This document shows, piece after piece, positions 55,863 to 64,000 of a DNA stretch of 64,000 nt. The stretch is from positions 1 to 64,000 of IMG/VR virus record IMGVR_UViG_3300020477_001447; one strand, written 5' to 3'. Made by a program: the position numbers and the translations under genes. Under the pieces are notes generated by a model, which was not told the DNA's origin, did no database searches, and was given only the letters and a program-made list of their open reading frames with translations. The stretch comes from a virus. The number at the start of each line of letters is the position of its first letter. Position 1 is the stretch's first letter.

Positions 55863-58800
55863 ATGGCATCTCCTCCAATTACAACCCCTCCACCCACAAC
55901 TAATGGTACCATGCCAGAAGTTAGATGGAGTCTTAAAAGCGTTAATCAGCCATACGAGGAAGCTGGTTTATACAAGGTTATTGTTCGCTCAACATCGAGA
56001 GACAAAGAGGGCACCCTTGAAGATTTTGTTACAATGTCCACTTTAGAGAGGGCGATTGATTTAGTTTATAATTTTTATGGCAAGATAGATATACCCGGAA
56101 CCGATAGTTCCGGTGGTTCTGGGCATGCATCTAAAACTTTAAAAGAGAAAATTACACCAGAAAGTGCTATGGCCGGCTCAAACGTTGTAGCTATGACAGT
56201 GGTGGATCATTTTATTGATGATCGGCCAAACTCTGCTATAAAGCTTTTAATAACTTTTAGCAAGATGGCTATAGATCGAAAAGCCGATTATACTTTTGAT
56301 CCATCTCAGATAGTCCATCAAAAACACTTTGAGTTTCAATCTTTAGAGAGACAGGTTAAGAAACTAAAAAAACTATTTATGGATTACCATAATGTTGCAA
56401 AATTTTTTGATGGAAGAATAAGCCCGTATATTAATTTTAAAAAAGAATATGAAAGGTTAGCGTCTTGGTATGACTCTCTTGTTGAGTTTGTCGAGTTTAA
56501 CAACATAAGAAAAACATCAGATGAGAATGACACAATCATACTCAGCTTAGATGAAAATTATGGTCTATTACAAGTAGAGGTAATCCAGCAAGGGATAGCA
56601 AGCACCCTGCTTAGAGGGTACGATCATTATAAATCAAAAACTGCTCTAGGGAATGCAAGAACAAACGCACTTTCTTTGAATATTACAGAAATATCTAAAG
56701 TTCGTAAAGATCCTATAACTTGGAGTGAGTTTATAAAAAGGTATTTTATCGCTGGATCATCAACAGAACAAATAAAGATTACTCACACGGGTCGCTCAAG
56801 AACACCGTCAGTGAGTGATGAAATGGCTGCGGAAGCTAATGACAAAAATAAACTTTTTCAAACAGAGGCCGACGCGGAAGAAGAAAGGCGACAGATTAGG
56901 CTCAACACACAAAGGTCGCAGCGAATGTACAATGAAGCTGCATCAGAAGCCGAAACAAGCCTTGAACAAGATCTAAGAAAAATTGCAAAAGAAATTAAGA
57001 AAATAAACAGTGCTGAAAAGCTAGTCCGTGACTTTATCATGAGGTACGGTATTGACAATCTTATTTCCGCTGGCTTAGAGTGTCTTGCTAGCCGCGCAGG
57101 AATAGATCCAGATAGTATTCCACCAATTCCGGGTATTGATCCATATTCACTACCAACCCCCCCAACAGAGATTAAATTTCCAAAATTTCCAATGGAAATT
57201 CCAACATTTGATCCGGCTGCAGAAATACAAAAAGGAATAAAGGAGGGCATGAAAAAGGCCCTGGAGGAAGCTATCAAGGCAATGGTTAATGCAGTTGCAG
57301 ACATGATTAGTGATATGTGTGCTGATAAGGATTATGGACAAGCAGAGCCATTATCATTGGCAATAACTGGTAATTTAACTCCAATAGAGGAAGACAAGGG
57401 CCCCGGCGCTTTAGATTCCTGTTTTGAAGATCACGGCATGACAAGAAACGAAGGAATCATGTTTGTTGATTCAGTATCTGATGTGCTGTCTCCAACGGAA
57501 GTTTGTGACTTGTTAAATGGCTCTCCCTCCACTAGTGTGATGGAAGCTATACTTGATATTGTTGGCCAGCAAAACTTAGAACTTAATTTTATGACAGAAG
57601 AGTCTGTTCTTGATTTCTTTGGCTGTCTCGGTGACTTAATAGATCCGAGCTATTGCGATGCAATTTATAATCCTCCGATACTCCCAGCAGAGGTGGATCC
57701 TTGTTTGTTTGAAGATTCCCTCATTGATGCTCTCGGAGACGAACAGGCATTTAATGATCTAAATGATCTATTAGATTTAATAAATAACGATGAACCAGTA
57801 ACCGACCCAATGTCAATCTGTGAATCCGGTATAATTCCAGCACTCAGTGGTATGCCTGCTATGGCTCACTCGATGGGCAAAGCTCTAGACGGAGTTTTGG
57901 GCCCCGCTCAGACTTCATTTATAAATGACGTTAGTGGGTTAAAGAGCCTGTATTTGAGGGTTGATAGAAGTCAACCTAATTTTGAATTGATTGAGCAGCT
58001 CGTTGCCGCTGGAGCCCTTAATACACCATCGGAAGAGGAGGAAGCAGCCCGAGAAGAAAAGATGAACTCTTTAAACAATTTCTTTGCGTTAGATGCTTTT
58101 GCTGGAAATGAAGACTTAGCCAACATTGCTTCTTTGGTGGAACGTGGAAATAATGCAGTCATGGCTGGCGCAAAATTTGTGGTGCAAGCTCCAATACGAA
58201 GAACATTGCTAAACTTTGTAGAGGAAATTCAAACGCCTTGGAATCCTGAGATTCCAAATTCATTTAATTGGGCCTTCTCTATCGGTACCGATTCTGATGA
58301 TATTCATTTTGGTTCTCCAAACCTGATAGCAATACAGGACACTCAAAGCGGCGATACGATGTCTCATCCCGAAGGCATAGAGATTCCAGAGTTATACAAC
58401 GCTAGCTACACAACCGCCAGAAATTTAACCGCTATGGAATTCGGTCAAAAGATTCGGGATTCATTATCTTCCCTTGGTGGCTCTTCCAGCGCAGCAGTGA
58501 TGAATGATTTGGCAAATGTTGAATATTTCAATACAGTTTTATACATGGCAGAGAGCGCAGCAGAAGGTATTCTTAATTCAGACCTGTTCGATTCAGAGGA
58601 GTTTAGAAAGTTTTCACTTGTTCCTGTGCCATGTCAAGACGGCACAGAATTAAACGCTGCAGATCTTCTAGATATAGAGAATATTAAGCAGACAGCCTTA
58701 AACGACTTTTTTCAAGGCGCTTGTATTGAAGGGGATTATGAAATTGGCCCCCTTGAAGATGCGATGATGTTCGCAGTGACAAATGTTTACATTCAGGTTT

Positions 58801-61250
58801 ATGTTGTGGAGCAGTTGTTAAAGAACATATTCTTGTTTAACACATATGGAACAGCCGAAGTGCTGTCAGATCCGGTGTTATTAAAGAAGATGGTCGAAGA
58901 TATAAAAAACAGCTTCTCTATCGAAGCAGAAAGAATATCACCAGAAGACCCGTCCTCAGTTGAGCCCTCTCTTCATACAACGATTGAAGAACTAAGCAAG
59001 ATATATGTTAGAAAATTACTAGCTGCTCCACCAGAAAATAGTTTACCAGATTTAATTAACGAAGGGCAGTTTATTTTAATGGAACCATCCGAGGTCACAG
59101 CAGCCTTCGCGCTGGAATACATTGTTCAGAAAAGATTAAAGGATGCTTCAGAGACAATAGGTGCTATCCTAACTGGTGGCTCTACCGCATCTTTTCATGG
59201 TCAATATTTAGCCAATGGTTTACCAACATCTGAGTTGTGGACCCCTAGAGACGGCACTTTAGAACTACAACAATCTTCAGGTGGCAATGGATACACTTAC
59301 AAATACCTTCTTGATGTACCAATTGGGGCTGCTGACGAAGATTACAGCCCTGAACTTCCAGCAGTGCCATCTTCTGGTTTGGGAATTGAAAGATACGTGT
59401 TGATGCACTTAAATGAAACACTTGTCTCTACACTGTCTGGGTTAGAACAATATATCATTAATAATATTATAATACCTGAACTTGGCCCTCACTTCCAACA
59501 ACAGGCTGATCGCCGTCGTTATATTCTGTCTTTTGATGAATTTAGCACGTTTTTAACTCGCAGTGCTCAGTTCGCAGATGTTTCTGAAATATTAGATGAA
59601 CTGCCGCCGGTAACCTTAGCCGCGGCTAATGGCTCTGGTGTTTCTAGAAAAGATATTAAGATTGACGAGAACAATTATGAAGCATTAAGGTTTATGTCAA
59701 ATCTTATATCACACGAGATGGATGGCTCTACAGCGTTAATCGGACCATTGAGAGATGCTACACAAACAGGCGATCAATACCCAGATCCCCTGACAGATCA
59801 TGCAGAAAAATTATTCATACCAGAGAGTTTTTGGACAACCACATATGGTCAACCGCGCGCAGACTGGACTGCCCCTCATTATATATACAACGATGATTTT
59901 GATGAAATGTCCGTTGGCTTCCCAGATAGTTGGGGAGAATATAATCCATCTCTCGGCGCCGATCCTGCCACACCGAATGTACCAAGGAGGATTTACTTAA
60001 CTCCTCCAAATAATGGAAACTGGGTCTCTAACGGCGTTGTTCAGTATAATCAGTTTAAATATTATTCCCCACAAGGACACGCAGAACAGGTGGACCCAAA
60101 CGAAACCCAGCCTGCTGGCATTTTAAATTTCTGGTCTGCTGTAGAAAACTTCCCAGTCTTTTTAAGGGAAATTCCACTATCGGTCCTTCGCGATCTTAAC
60201 AATCAGCCATCTATCGCGCCCAGTGGAGATTATCAGTTCTCTCAGACAGCGCCACCATTCTCAACTGTGTTCGAAAATATTCGTTTAGGCGCCAGATTAA
60301 TTTATTATACGCCATACAAACAGTTCTCTGAATTAGAACCCCGCGGTTACTTTGAAACATATGGTCAAGATTTGACTCAGCAAGAACAGAAGTGGTTAGA
60401 GTATAGAACAGGTCCACCAATAAGGGGTGGCAATAACAAATACATTTTCCCAGTAGATATAGGGGCGTATGGTGCTATTCAGATTGCTGAAAACAGACAG
60501 GAGTTACTTGGCTCTTCATCAAATTACATATATGCCAAGTTTAGATCATCAAAGTCAGAACTGTATGAATCTTTAGCCTCGTCTGCTGGCTATCGAGATT
60601 TGTTTGTTAATGACTTGTATGGGTCTCCGATACTACCGGCAAGAGAAATAATTGCATTCTTTGCGTTACTAAGTCAAGCTGTGTCCGACAATAAATCTGC
60701 CGACATCAATAAAATGTTTGATGATACTAAGTTAAATTTAAGATTTGTAATGCGCGCCTTATTAGCCGGCAATGATTATGCGTTTGAAGATCCGGAAGAC
60801 CGATCTTCTGCGCAAGCAGCTCGCGATGCAGTTTTAGGCATTGTAGGCGCCGGCGCAGCTCCGTTTGCGCAAATGGGCGCGTCTTTTGTACTTAAAATGT
60901 TGATAGAAACTCCAAAAATGATTGTTAAAGGGTTGGCTGAAATATTAGACCCTCACGTTGTAATAGGTACACAGATAAGAAATATAACAGGTCCAATATT
61001 ACAATCAATACCATCCTCTTTGCCGTTTGATGAACTGCTGCAGCTGCTGCAAGAGGAGATAGAGACGAAAGCAGACCAAGATGGAATTCCAGGGCCGCTA
61101 GTACCTCAAATTAAAAAGACGGGTATAGACATGGTTGGCAAATTACCATTACTGTTTTTGCCGCCACCAACACCGCTTGGGATACTTTATATCTTGTTAA
61201 ATATGAATTTAGAAGACCTAATTGAATTGCCAGATTGTGATTCGGAGTAA
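55863..61250 (+). CDS. Very large structural (baseplate/tail) protein
   Basis: 1,795 residues. The N-terminus (PPITTPPPTTNGTMPEV) is proline-rich. Charged coiled-coil stretches occur at about 320-390 (ETDAEEERRQIRLN-type, ASEAETSLEQDLRKIAKEI), then a Pro-rich linker (IPPIPGIDPYSLPTPP) and Cys-containing acidic blocks. The remainder is a mixed alpha/beta sequence with no clear repeat. It sits between hub-like and wedge genes. Such giant proteins between hub and gp25 are seen in marine myoviruses and are usually annotated only as structural. Role (baseplate periphery or fibre) unknown. Confidence 0.5.
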   Translation: MASPPITTPPPTTNGTMPEVRWSLKSVNQPYEEAGLYKVIVRSTSRDKEGTLEDFVTMSTLERAIDLVYNFYGKIDIPGTDSSGGSGHASKTLKEKITPESAMAGSNVVAMTVVDHFIDDRPNSAIKLLITFSKMAIDRKADYTFDPSQIVHQKHFEFQSLERQVKKLKKLFMDYHNVAKFFDGRISPYINFKKEYERLASWYDSLVEFVEFNNIRKTSDENDTIILSLDENYGLLQVEVIQQGIASTLLRGYDHYKSKTALGNARTNALSLNITEISKVRKDPITWSEFIKRYFIAGSSTEQIKITHTGRSRTPSVSDEMAAEANDKNKLFQTEADAEEERRQIRLNTQRSQRMYNEAASEAETSLEQDLRKIAKEIKKINSAEKLVRDFIMRYGIDNLISAGLECLASRAGIDPDSIPPIPGIDPYSLPTPPTEIKFPKFPMEIPTFDPAAEIQKGIKEGMKKALEEAIKAMVNAVADMISDMCADKDYGQAEPLSLAITGNLTPIEEDKGPGALDSCFEDHGMTRNEGIMFVDSVSDVLSPTEVCDLLNGSPSTSVMEAILDIVGQQNLELNFMTEESVLDFFGCLGDLIDPSYCDAIYNPPILPAEVDPCLFEDSLIDALGDEQAFNDLNDLLDLINNDEPVTDPMSICESGIIPALSGMPAMAHSMGKALDGVLGPAQTSFINDVSGLKSLYLRVDRSQPNFELIEQLVAAGALNTPSEEEEAAREEKMNSLNNFFALDAFAGNEDLANIASLVERGNNAVMAGAKFVVQAPIRRTLLNFVEEIQTPWNPEIPNSFNWAFSIGTDSDDIHFGSPNLIAIQDTQSGDTMSHPEGIEIPELYNASYTTARNLTAMEFGQKIRDSLSSLGGSSSAAVMNDLANVEYFNTVLYMAESAAEGILNSDLFDSEEFRKFSLVPVPCQDGTELNAADLLDIENIKQTALNDFFQGACIEGDYEIGPLEDAMMFAVTNVYIQVYVVEQLLKNIFLFNTYGTAEVLSDPVLLKKMVEDIKNSFSIEAERISPEDPSSVEPSLHTTIEELSKIYVRKLLAAPPENSLPDLINEGQFILMEPSEVTAAFALEYIVQKRLKDASETIGAILTGGSTASFHGQYLANGLPTSELWTPRDGTLELQQSSGGNGYTYKYLLDVPIGAADEDYSPELPAVPSSGLGIERYVLMHLNETLVSTLSGLEQYIINNIIIPELGPHFQQQADRRRYILSFDEFSTFLTRSAQFADVSEILDELPPVTLAAANGSGVSRKDIKIDENNYEALRFMSNLISHEMDGSTALIGPLRDATQTGDQYPDPLTDHAEKLFIPESFWTTTYGQPRADWTAPHYIYNDDFDEMSVGFPDSWGEYNPSLGADPATPNVPRRIYLTPPNNGNWVSNGVVQYNQFKYYSPQGHAEQVDPNETQPAGILNFWSAVENFPVFLREIPLSVLRDLNNQPSIAPSGDYQFSQTAPPFSTVFENIRLGARLIYYTPYKQFSELEPRGYFETYGQDLTQQEQKWLEYRTGPPIRGGNNKYIFPVDIGAYGAIQIAENRQELLGSSSNYIYAKFRSSKSELYESLASSAGYRDLFVNDLYGSPILPAREIIAFFALLSQAVSDNKSADINKMFDDTKLNLRFVMRALLAGNDYAFEDPEDRSSAQAARDAVLGIVGAGAAPFAQMGASFVLKMLIETPKMIVKGLAEILDPHVVIGTQIRNITGPILQSIPSSLPFDELLQLLQEEIETKADQDGIPGPLVPQIKKTGIDMVGKLPLLFLPPPTPLGILYILLNMNLEDLIELPDCDSE

Positions 61251-61298
61251 GAATGAGTAAATTAATTCAACCTTTAACTAAATATAACAGGTAAAGTT

Positions 61299-61694
61299 AT
61301 GAAAGGTTTATCACCAAAATTTCCACTTGTTTTGAACACGGCTGAAATTACATATCAGCTTAATGTCTCGTACAAGGAGATGATCGCACAAAATTTAAAG
61401 AATTTATTGTTAACAAGTCCAGGCGAACGAGTCATGGAGCCAAACTTCGGTGTTGGTTTAAGAAATTACTTTTTCGAACCTCTGTTACCAGAAACTCTCA
61501 TCCAGATAAGAGAAAATGTATACTCTCAGGTAGGAACGTACATGCCGTTTGTTGAGATAATAGATGTTGAGTTTTTTGAATCAGATGATGTTGGAGCGAA
61601 CCCTAATATGCTTTCTGTAAAAATTATGTATGCAATAACTCCTTTACAAGAGGTGGACACGCTTAGCATAAATAATGATTTTTTAACTTCTTAA
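61299..61694 (+). CDS. 25: Baseplate wedge protein gp25-like
   Basis: 131 residues. SPKFPLVLNTAEITYQLN, LKNLLLTSPGERVMEPNFGVGLRNYFFEPL, with the E-R-V-M-x-P-x-F-G-x-G-L motif of GPW/gp25-family proteins. T4 gp25 is a 132-residue wedge subunit next to gp6 in the sheath-initiating part of the baseplate. The following gene is gp6-like, matching the usual order. AGGTAAAG precedes ATG 61299. Confidence 0.92.
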   Translation: MKGLSPKFPLVLNTAEITYQLNVSYKEMIAQNLKNLLLTSPGERVMEPNFGVGLRNYFFEPLLPETLIQIRENVYSQVGTYMPFVEIIDVEFFESDDVGANPNMLSVKIMYAITPLQEVDTLSINNDFLTS

Positions 61695-61708
61695 CGGGAA
61701 ACTAACTT

Positions 61709-63505
61709 ATGGCTAAAAAAATTAAATCAATTGATTATACAAGCAGAGACTTTGAGTCTATTAGGCAAGACTTAATCAATTATACAAAAAAATACTATCC
61801 TGACTCTTTTAAGGACTTTAATGAGGCTGGGTTTGGAGCATTGATGCTCGATAGTGTTGCTTATGTTGGCGATATGCTTTCTTTCTACTTGGATTATCAA
61901 GCAAATGAAAGCTTTCTAGAAACATCGATGGAATATGCGAACATTGTCAAACACGGAAGACAGATGGGGTACAAATACCCAGGAGTACCTTCTTCTTCTG
62001 GGTTAGTTTCTTTGTATATTACAGTACCGGCCAACGCAGACGGCACCGGCCCAGACATGTCATATGTCCCAACTCTTCTTAAAGGAACCCAGTTTACGTC
62101 TTTAAATGGTAGCATTTATACATTAATGGAAGATGTTTATTTTGGAAATGCGACCAACGAAGTGGTTGTATCAACTGTGGACTCCTCCACTGGCGTACCG
62201 ACAAATTTTGCTATTAAAACATCAGGCTTAGCCATTTCTGGTCGTTTAATATCGCAAGAAGAGACAGTGGGTGATTTTCAAAAATTCTTGCGCATAGGAT
62301 TGAACAACCCAAATGCTACTGAAATTGTTTCATGTGTTGACTCCGAAGGTCATGAATATTTTGAAGTGGATCATCTTTCTCAAAATGTTATTTACAAAGC
62401 AATACGAAACAACAATCAACATAGAAAATCCACACCATCAATCCTCAAAGCAGTCCCTGTACCTAGAAGGTTTGTTTTAGAGAGATCCCCAGGTGTAGCA
62501 TTCCTTCAGTTTGGCTACGGTAGTGATAATGAATTAGTAAATTCCAGTGTTGTTGATCCAGCAAACATTGTAATGAACATTCATGGTCGCGACTATTCTG
62601 TAGATGAAGCTTTTGACCCAACAAAACTTACTGCTACTGATAAGTTTGGAATAGTTCCATCGAACACAACGCTTAATATAGTTTTTAGAGCTAACGCATC
62701 AACAGATGTTAATGCTAGTGTTGGCACAATTAACGGAGTTTCTTTGCCGCTATTTAAATTTACAAACCAGGGCGCCCTAAATGCAGGTTTAAGAACTACA
62801 GTTCGTGGTTCTTTGGAGGTTTTGAATGAGGAACCTTTTGTTGGGGACGTTGCTGTGCCTAGTGGTACAGAACTTAAACAAAGAATGTATAGTTTTTATG
62901 CAACTCAGAATCGCGCAGTCACTGCTGAAGACTACAAGAGCATGGTTTATGCAATGCCCGGACGTTTCGGGGCTGTAAAGAAATGCTCTGTTTCTCGGGA
63001 TTTTGATTCTTTTAAGAGAAACTTAAACTTGTATGTTGTCTCTGTTGATTCGAATAATAAATTAAGTCTAGCCAACACAACAATAAAAAATAATATTAAA
63101 ACTTGGCTAAATCGGTATAAAATGATAAATGACACTGTTGACATATTAGATGCTAAGATTGTTAATTTTGGTATCAAGTTTATTGTTGTCGCAGACTATG
63201 AAGAAAACAAGTATGATGTTTTGAATCGGGCAACTGCAGCTTTGAAAGAACACTTTTTAACAAATAGCTTTGATATTGGAGAGCCTATTTATATTACAGA
63301 CATTTATAAGGCCCTACAAAAAGTGAAAGGTGTCGTAGATGTGGTTGACGTTATAGTTGTGCAGAAGCGTGGTGGTGTATATTCAAACACAACCTATGAC
63401 TTCGAAGCAGCAATATCCAACGACGGAAGAAAGATTTTAGCAGAAGAGGATCTTGTGTTTGAATTGAAATATAGAAATACAGACATTGTAGGAAGCGTTT
63501 CATAA
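61709..63505 (+). CDS. 6: Baseplate wedge protein gp6-like (J-family)
   Basis: 598 residues. Opens KKIKSIDYTSRDFESIRQDLI, a hallmark of gp6/J proteins, with DFNEAGFGALMLDSVAYVGDMLSFYLDYQANESFLETS, and later VPSGTELKQRMYSFYATQNRAVTAEDYKSMVYAMPGRFGAV. The length is near T4 gp6 (660). These proteins form the iris ring of the baseplate that controls contraction. Starts 14 bases after gp25; the last base is the A of the next gene's ATG. Confidence 0.92.
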   Translation: MAKKIKSIDYTSRDFESIRQDLINYTKKYYPDSFKDFNEAGFGALMLDSVAYVGDMLSFYLDYQANESFLETSMEYANIVKHGRQMGYKYPGVPSSSGLVSLYITVPANADGTGPDMSYVPTLLKGTQFTSLNGSIYTLMEDVYFGNATNEVVVSTVDSSTGVPTNFAIKTSGLAISGRLISQEETVGDFQKFLRIGLNNPNATEIVSCVDSEGHEYFEVDHLSQNVIYKAIRNNNQHRKSTPSILKAVPVPRRFVLERSPGVAFLQFGYGSDNELVNSSVVDPANIVMNIHGRDYSVDEAFDPTKLTATDKFGIVPSNTTLNIVFRANASTDVNASVGTINGVSLPLFKFTNQGALNAGLRTTVRGSLEVLNEEPFVGDVAVPSGTELKQRMYSFYATQNRAVTAEDYKSMVYAMPGRFGAVKKCSVSRDFDSFKRNLNLYVVSVDSNNKLSLANTTIKNNIKTWLNRYKMINDTVDILDAKIVNFGIKFIVVADYEENKYDVLNRATAALKEHFLTNSFDIGEPIYITDIYKALQKVKGVVDVVDVIVVQKRGGVYSNTTYDFEAAISNDGRKILAEEDLVFELKYRNTDIVGSVS

Positions 63506-64000
63506 TGGCCATTAAAAGATATAAAGCAAGTAAAGATACAACCATATCAAACTCATATGATTTTTCCCTCTTGCCTAGAAATAGAGCAACTGGTTCGAAC
63601 ATGGGTGCTGCAGACACTCTAGAAATCTTTTCGATATATGGCCAAGTATCTTCATCGGGCAAGCAAGAGGCAGTTGGCCTGTCGTCAGAACTTTCCAGAG
63701 TTTTGATTGGCTTCCCAGTTAGTGGATCAACAGAAACAATTGGGTCTGACCGAAATGCTGGAAAAATTCCTGTCTCTGGGAACGTAAAGTTCTTTTTGCG
63801 AATGTTTAATGCAAAGCATGCAGCCACAACTCCAAGAAACATTAAATTAGTTGTTGCAGCTGTATCAGCCAGTGCCGACTGGGAAGAGGGAACTGGCATA
63901 GATTTAGATGAGTATAAAGACAAAACTCATGACGAAGAGGGCGCAAACTGGATTAGATACGCATCTAATAAATCTTGGGACCGCCCCGGCGGAACATTTT
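63505..64000 (+). CDS. Structural protein, 5' part (runs off window)
   Basis: ATG 63505 overlaps the gp6 stop (TAATG) and the frame is open to the window end (165 codons). It starts AIKRYKASKDTTISNSYDFS, then LLPRNRATGSNMGAADTLEIFSIYG, with LSRVLIGFPVSG, a beta-rich repeat-like region and a SADWEEGTGIDLDEYKDKT. This resembles secreted/adhesin or phage structural proteins with DNRLRE-type beta-sandwich domains and follows gp6 in other marine T4-like phages. The C-terminus is missing. Confidence 0.6.
   Translation, partial: MAIKRYKASKDTTISNSYDFSLLPRNRATGSNMGAADTLEIFSIYGQVSSSGKQEAVGLSSELSRVLIGFPVSGSTETIGSDRNAGKIPVSGNVKFFLRMFNAKHAATTPRNIKLVVAAVSASADWEEGTGIDLDEYKDKTHDEEGANWIRYASNKSWDRPGGTF

Noticed and set aside
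61253-61294. 13-codon frame before gp25 that could be a leader peptide
   Set aside because: Too short to tell from chance and no repeat or hairpin supports attenuation.
63351-63923. 190-codon minus-strand frame over the end of gp6
   Set aside because: The + strand has gp6 ending and the next structural gene starting with TAATG; the minus frame has no motif.

Overview
The window reads as one contiguous piece of the genome of a tailed, T4-like (myovirus-type) bacteriophage, probably marine, and not a bacterial chromosome. The grounds are a late sigma factor of the gp55 type (51329-52030), baseplate wedge proteins of the gp25 and gp6 types (61299-63505), a TATAAATA late-promoter octamer (21844), short overlapping genes almost all on the + strand, nine tRNA genes and a one-piece tmRNA. 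The host cannot be named. The DNA is AT-rich and most tRNAs read A/T-ending codons.

Layout. 1-2300: the end of an HNH nuclease, a thioredoxin-like lipoprotein and a UV-damage endonuclease. 2300-14450: many small, fast-evolving genes. At least ten begin with a short amphipathic N-terminus ending in a (L/I)xE site, like the capsid-targeting peptides that T4 prohead protease removes. Also here are a small fatty-acid hydroxylase-like membrane protein, a HExxH peptidase and a fusion of a ligase-like nucleotidyltransferase with an HxGH nucleotidyltransferase. 14486-21430: tmRNA, a secreted metzincin-like protease, a glycosyltransferase-like protein (DUF2827-like) with an aminotransferase, an rRNA/tRNA methylase, a cytidylyltransferase, and tRNA-Arg and tRNA-Val. 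21432-27300: repetitive fibre-like proteins, with a late promoter and a hairpin framing the largest, a J-domain protein, and two minus-strand genes including a lipoprotein. 27398-28539: seven tRNAs.

28603-33086 is a complete YeaH (DUF444) - SpoVR (YcgB) - PrkA (YeaG) set, the stress/starvation kinase module of bacteria, followed by PIN-PhoH and a Cas4/RecB-like nuclease. 36637-50570 is a block of about 16 glycan genes: glycosyltransferases, FkbM and other methyltransferases, two sialyltransferase-like proteins, two CMP-sugar synthetases, a NeuB-like synthase, a 2-hydroxyacid dehydrogenase, an epimerase and a UDP-sugar dehydrogenase. Together they suggest synthesis and transfer of a nonulosonic (sialic-type) acid. 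50567-64000 returns to phage morphogenesis: zinc ribbon, gp55, a possible small terminase, two paralogous baseplate proteins with different C-terminal enzymes (SGNH esterase and muramidase), a hub-like protein, an 1,795-residue structural protein, gp25, gp6 and the start of another structural gene.

The most unusual items are the kinase/vWA/SpoVR module, the sialic-acid cassette, the ligase-nucleotidyltransferase fusion, the family of predicted capsid-targeted proteins and the phage tmRNA. All functional names rest on reading motifs by eye; no database search was run.
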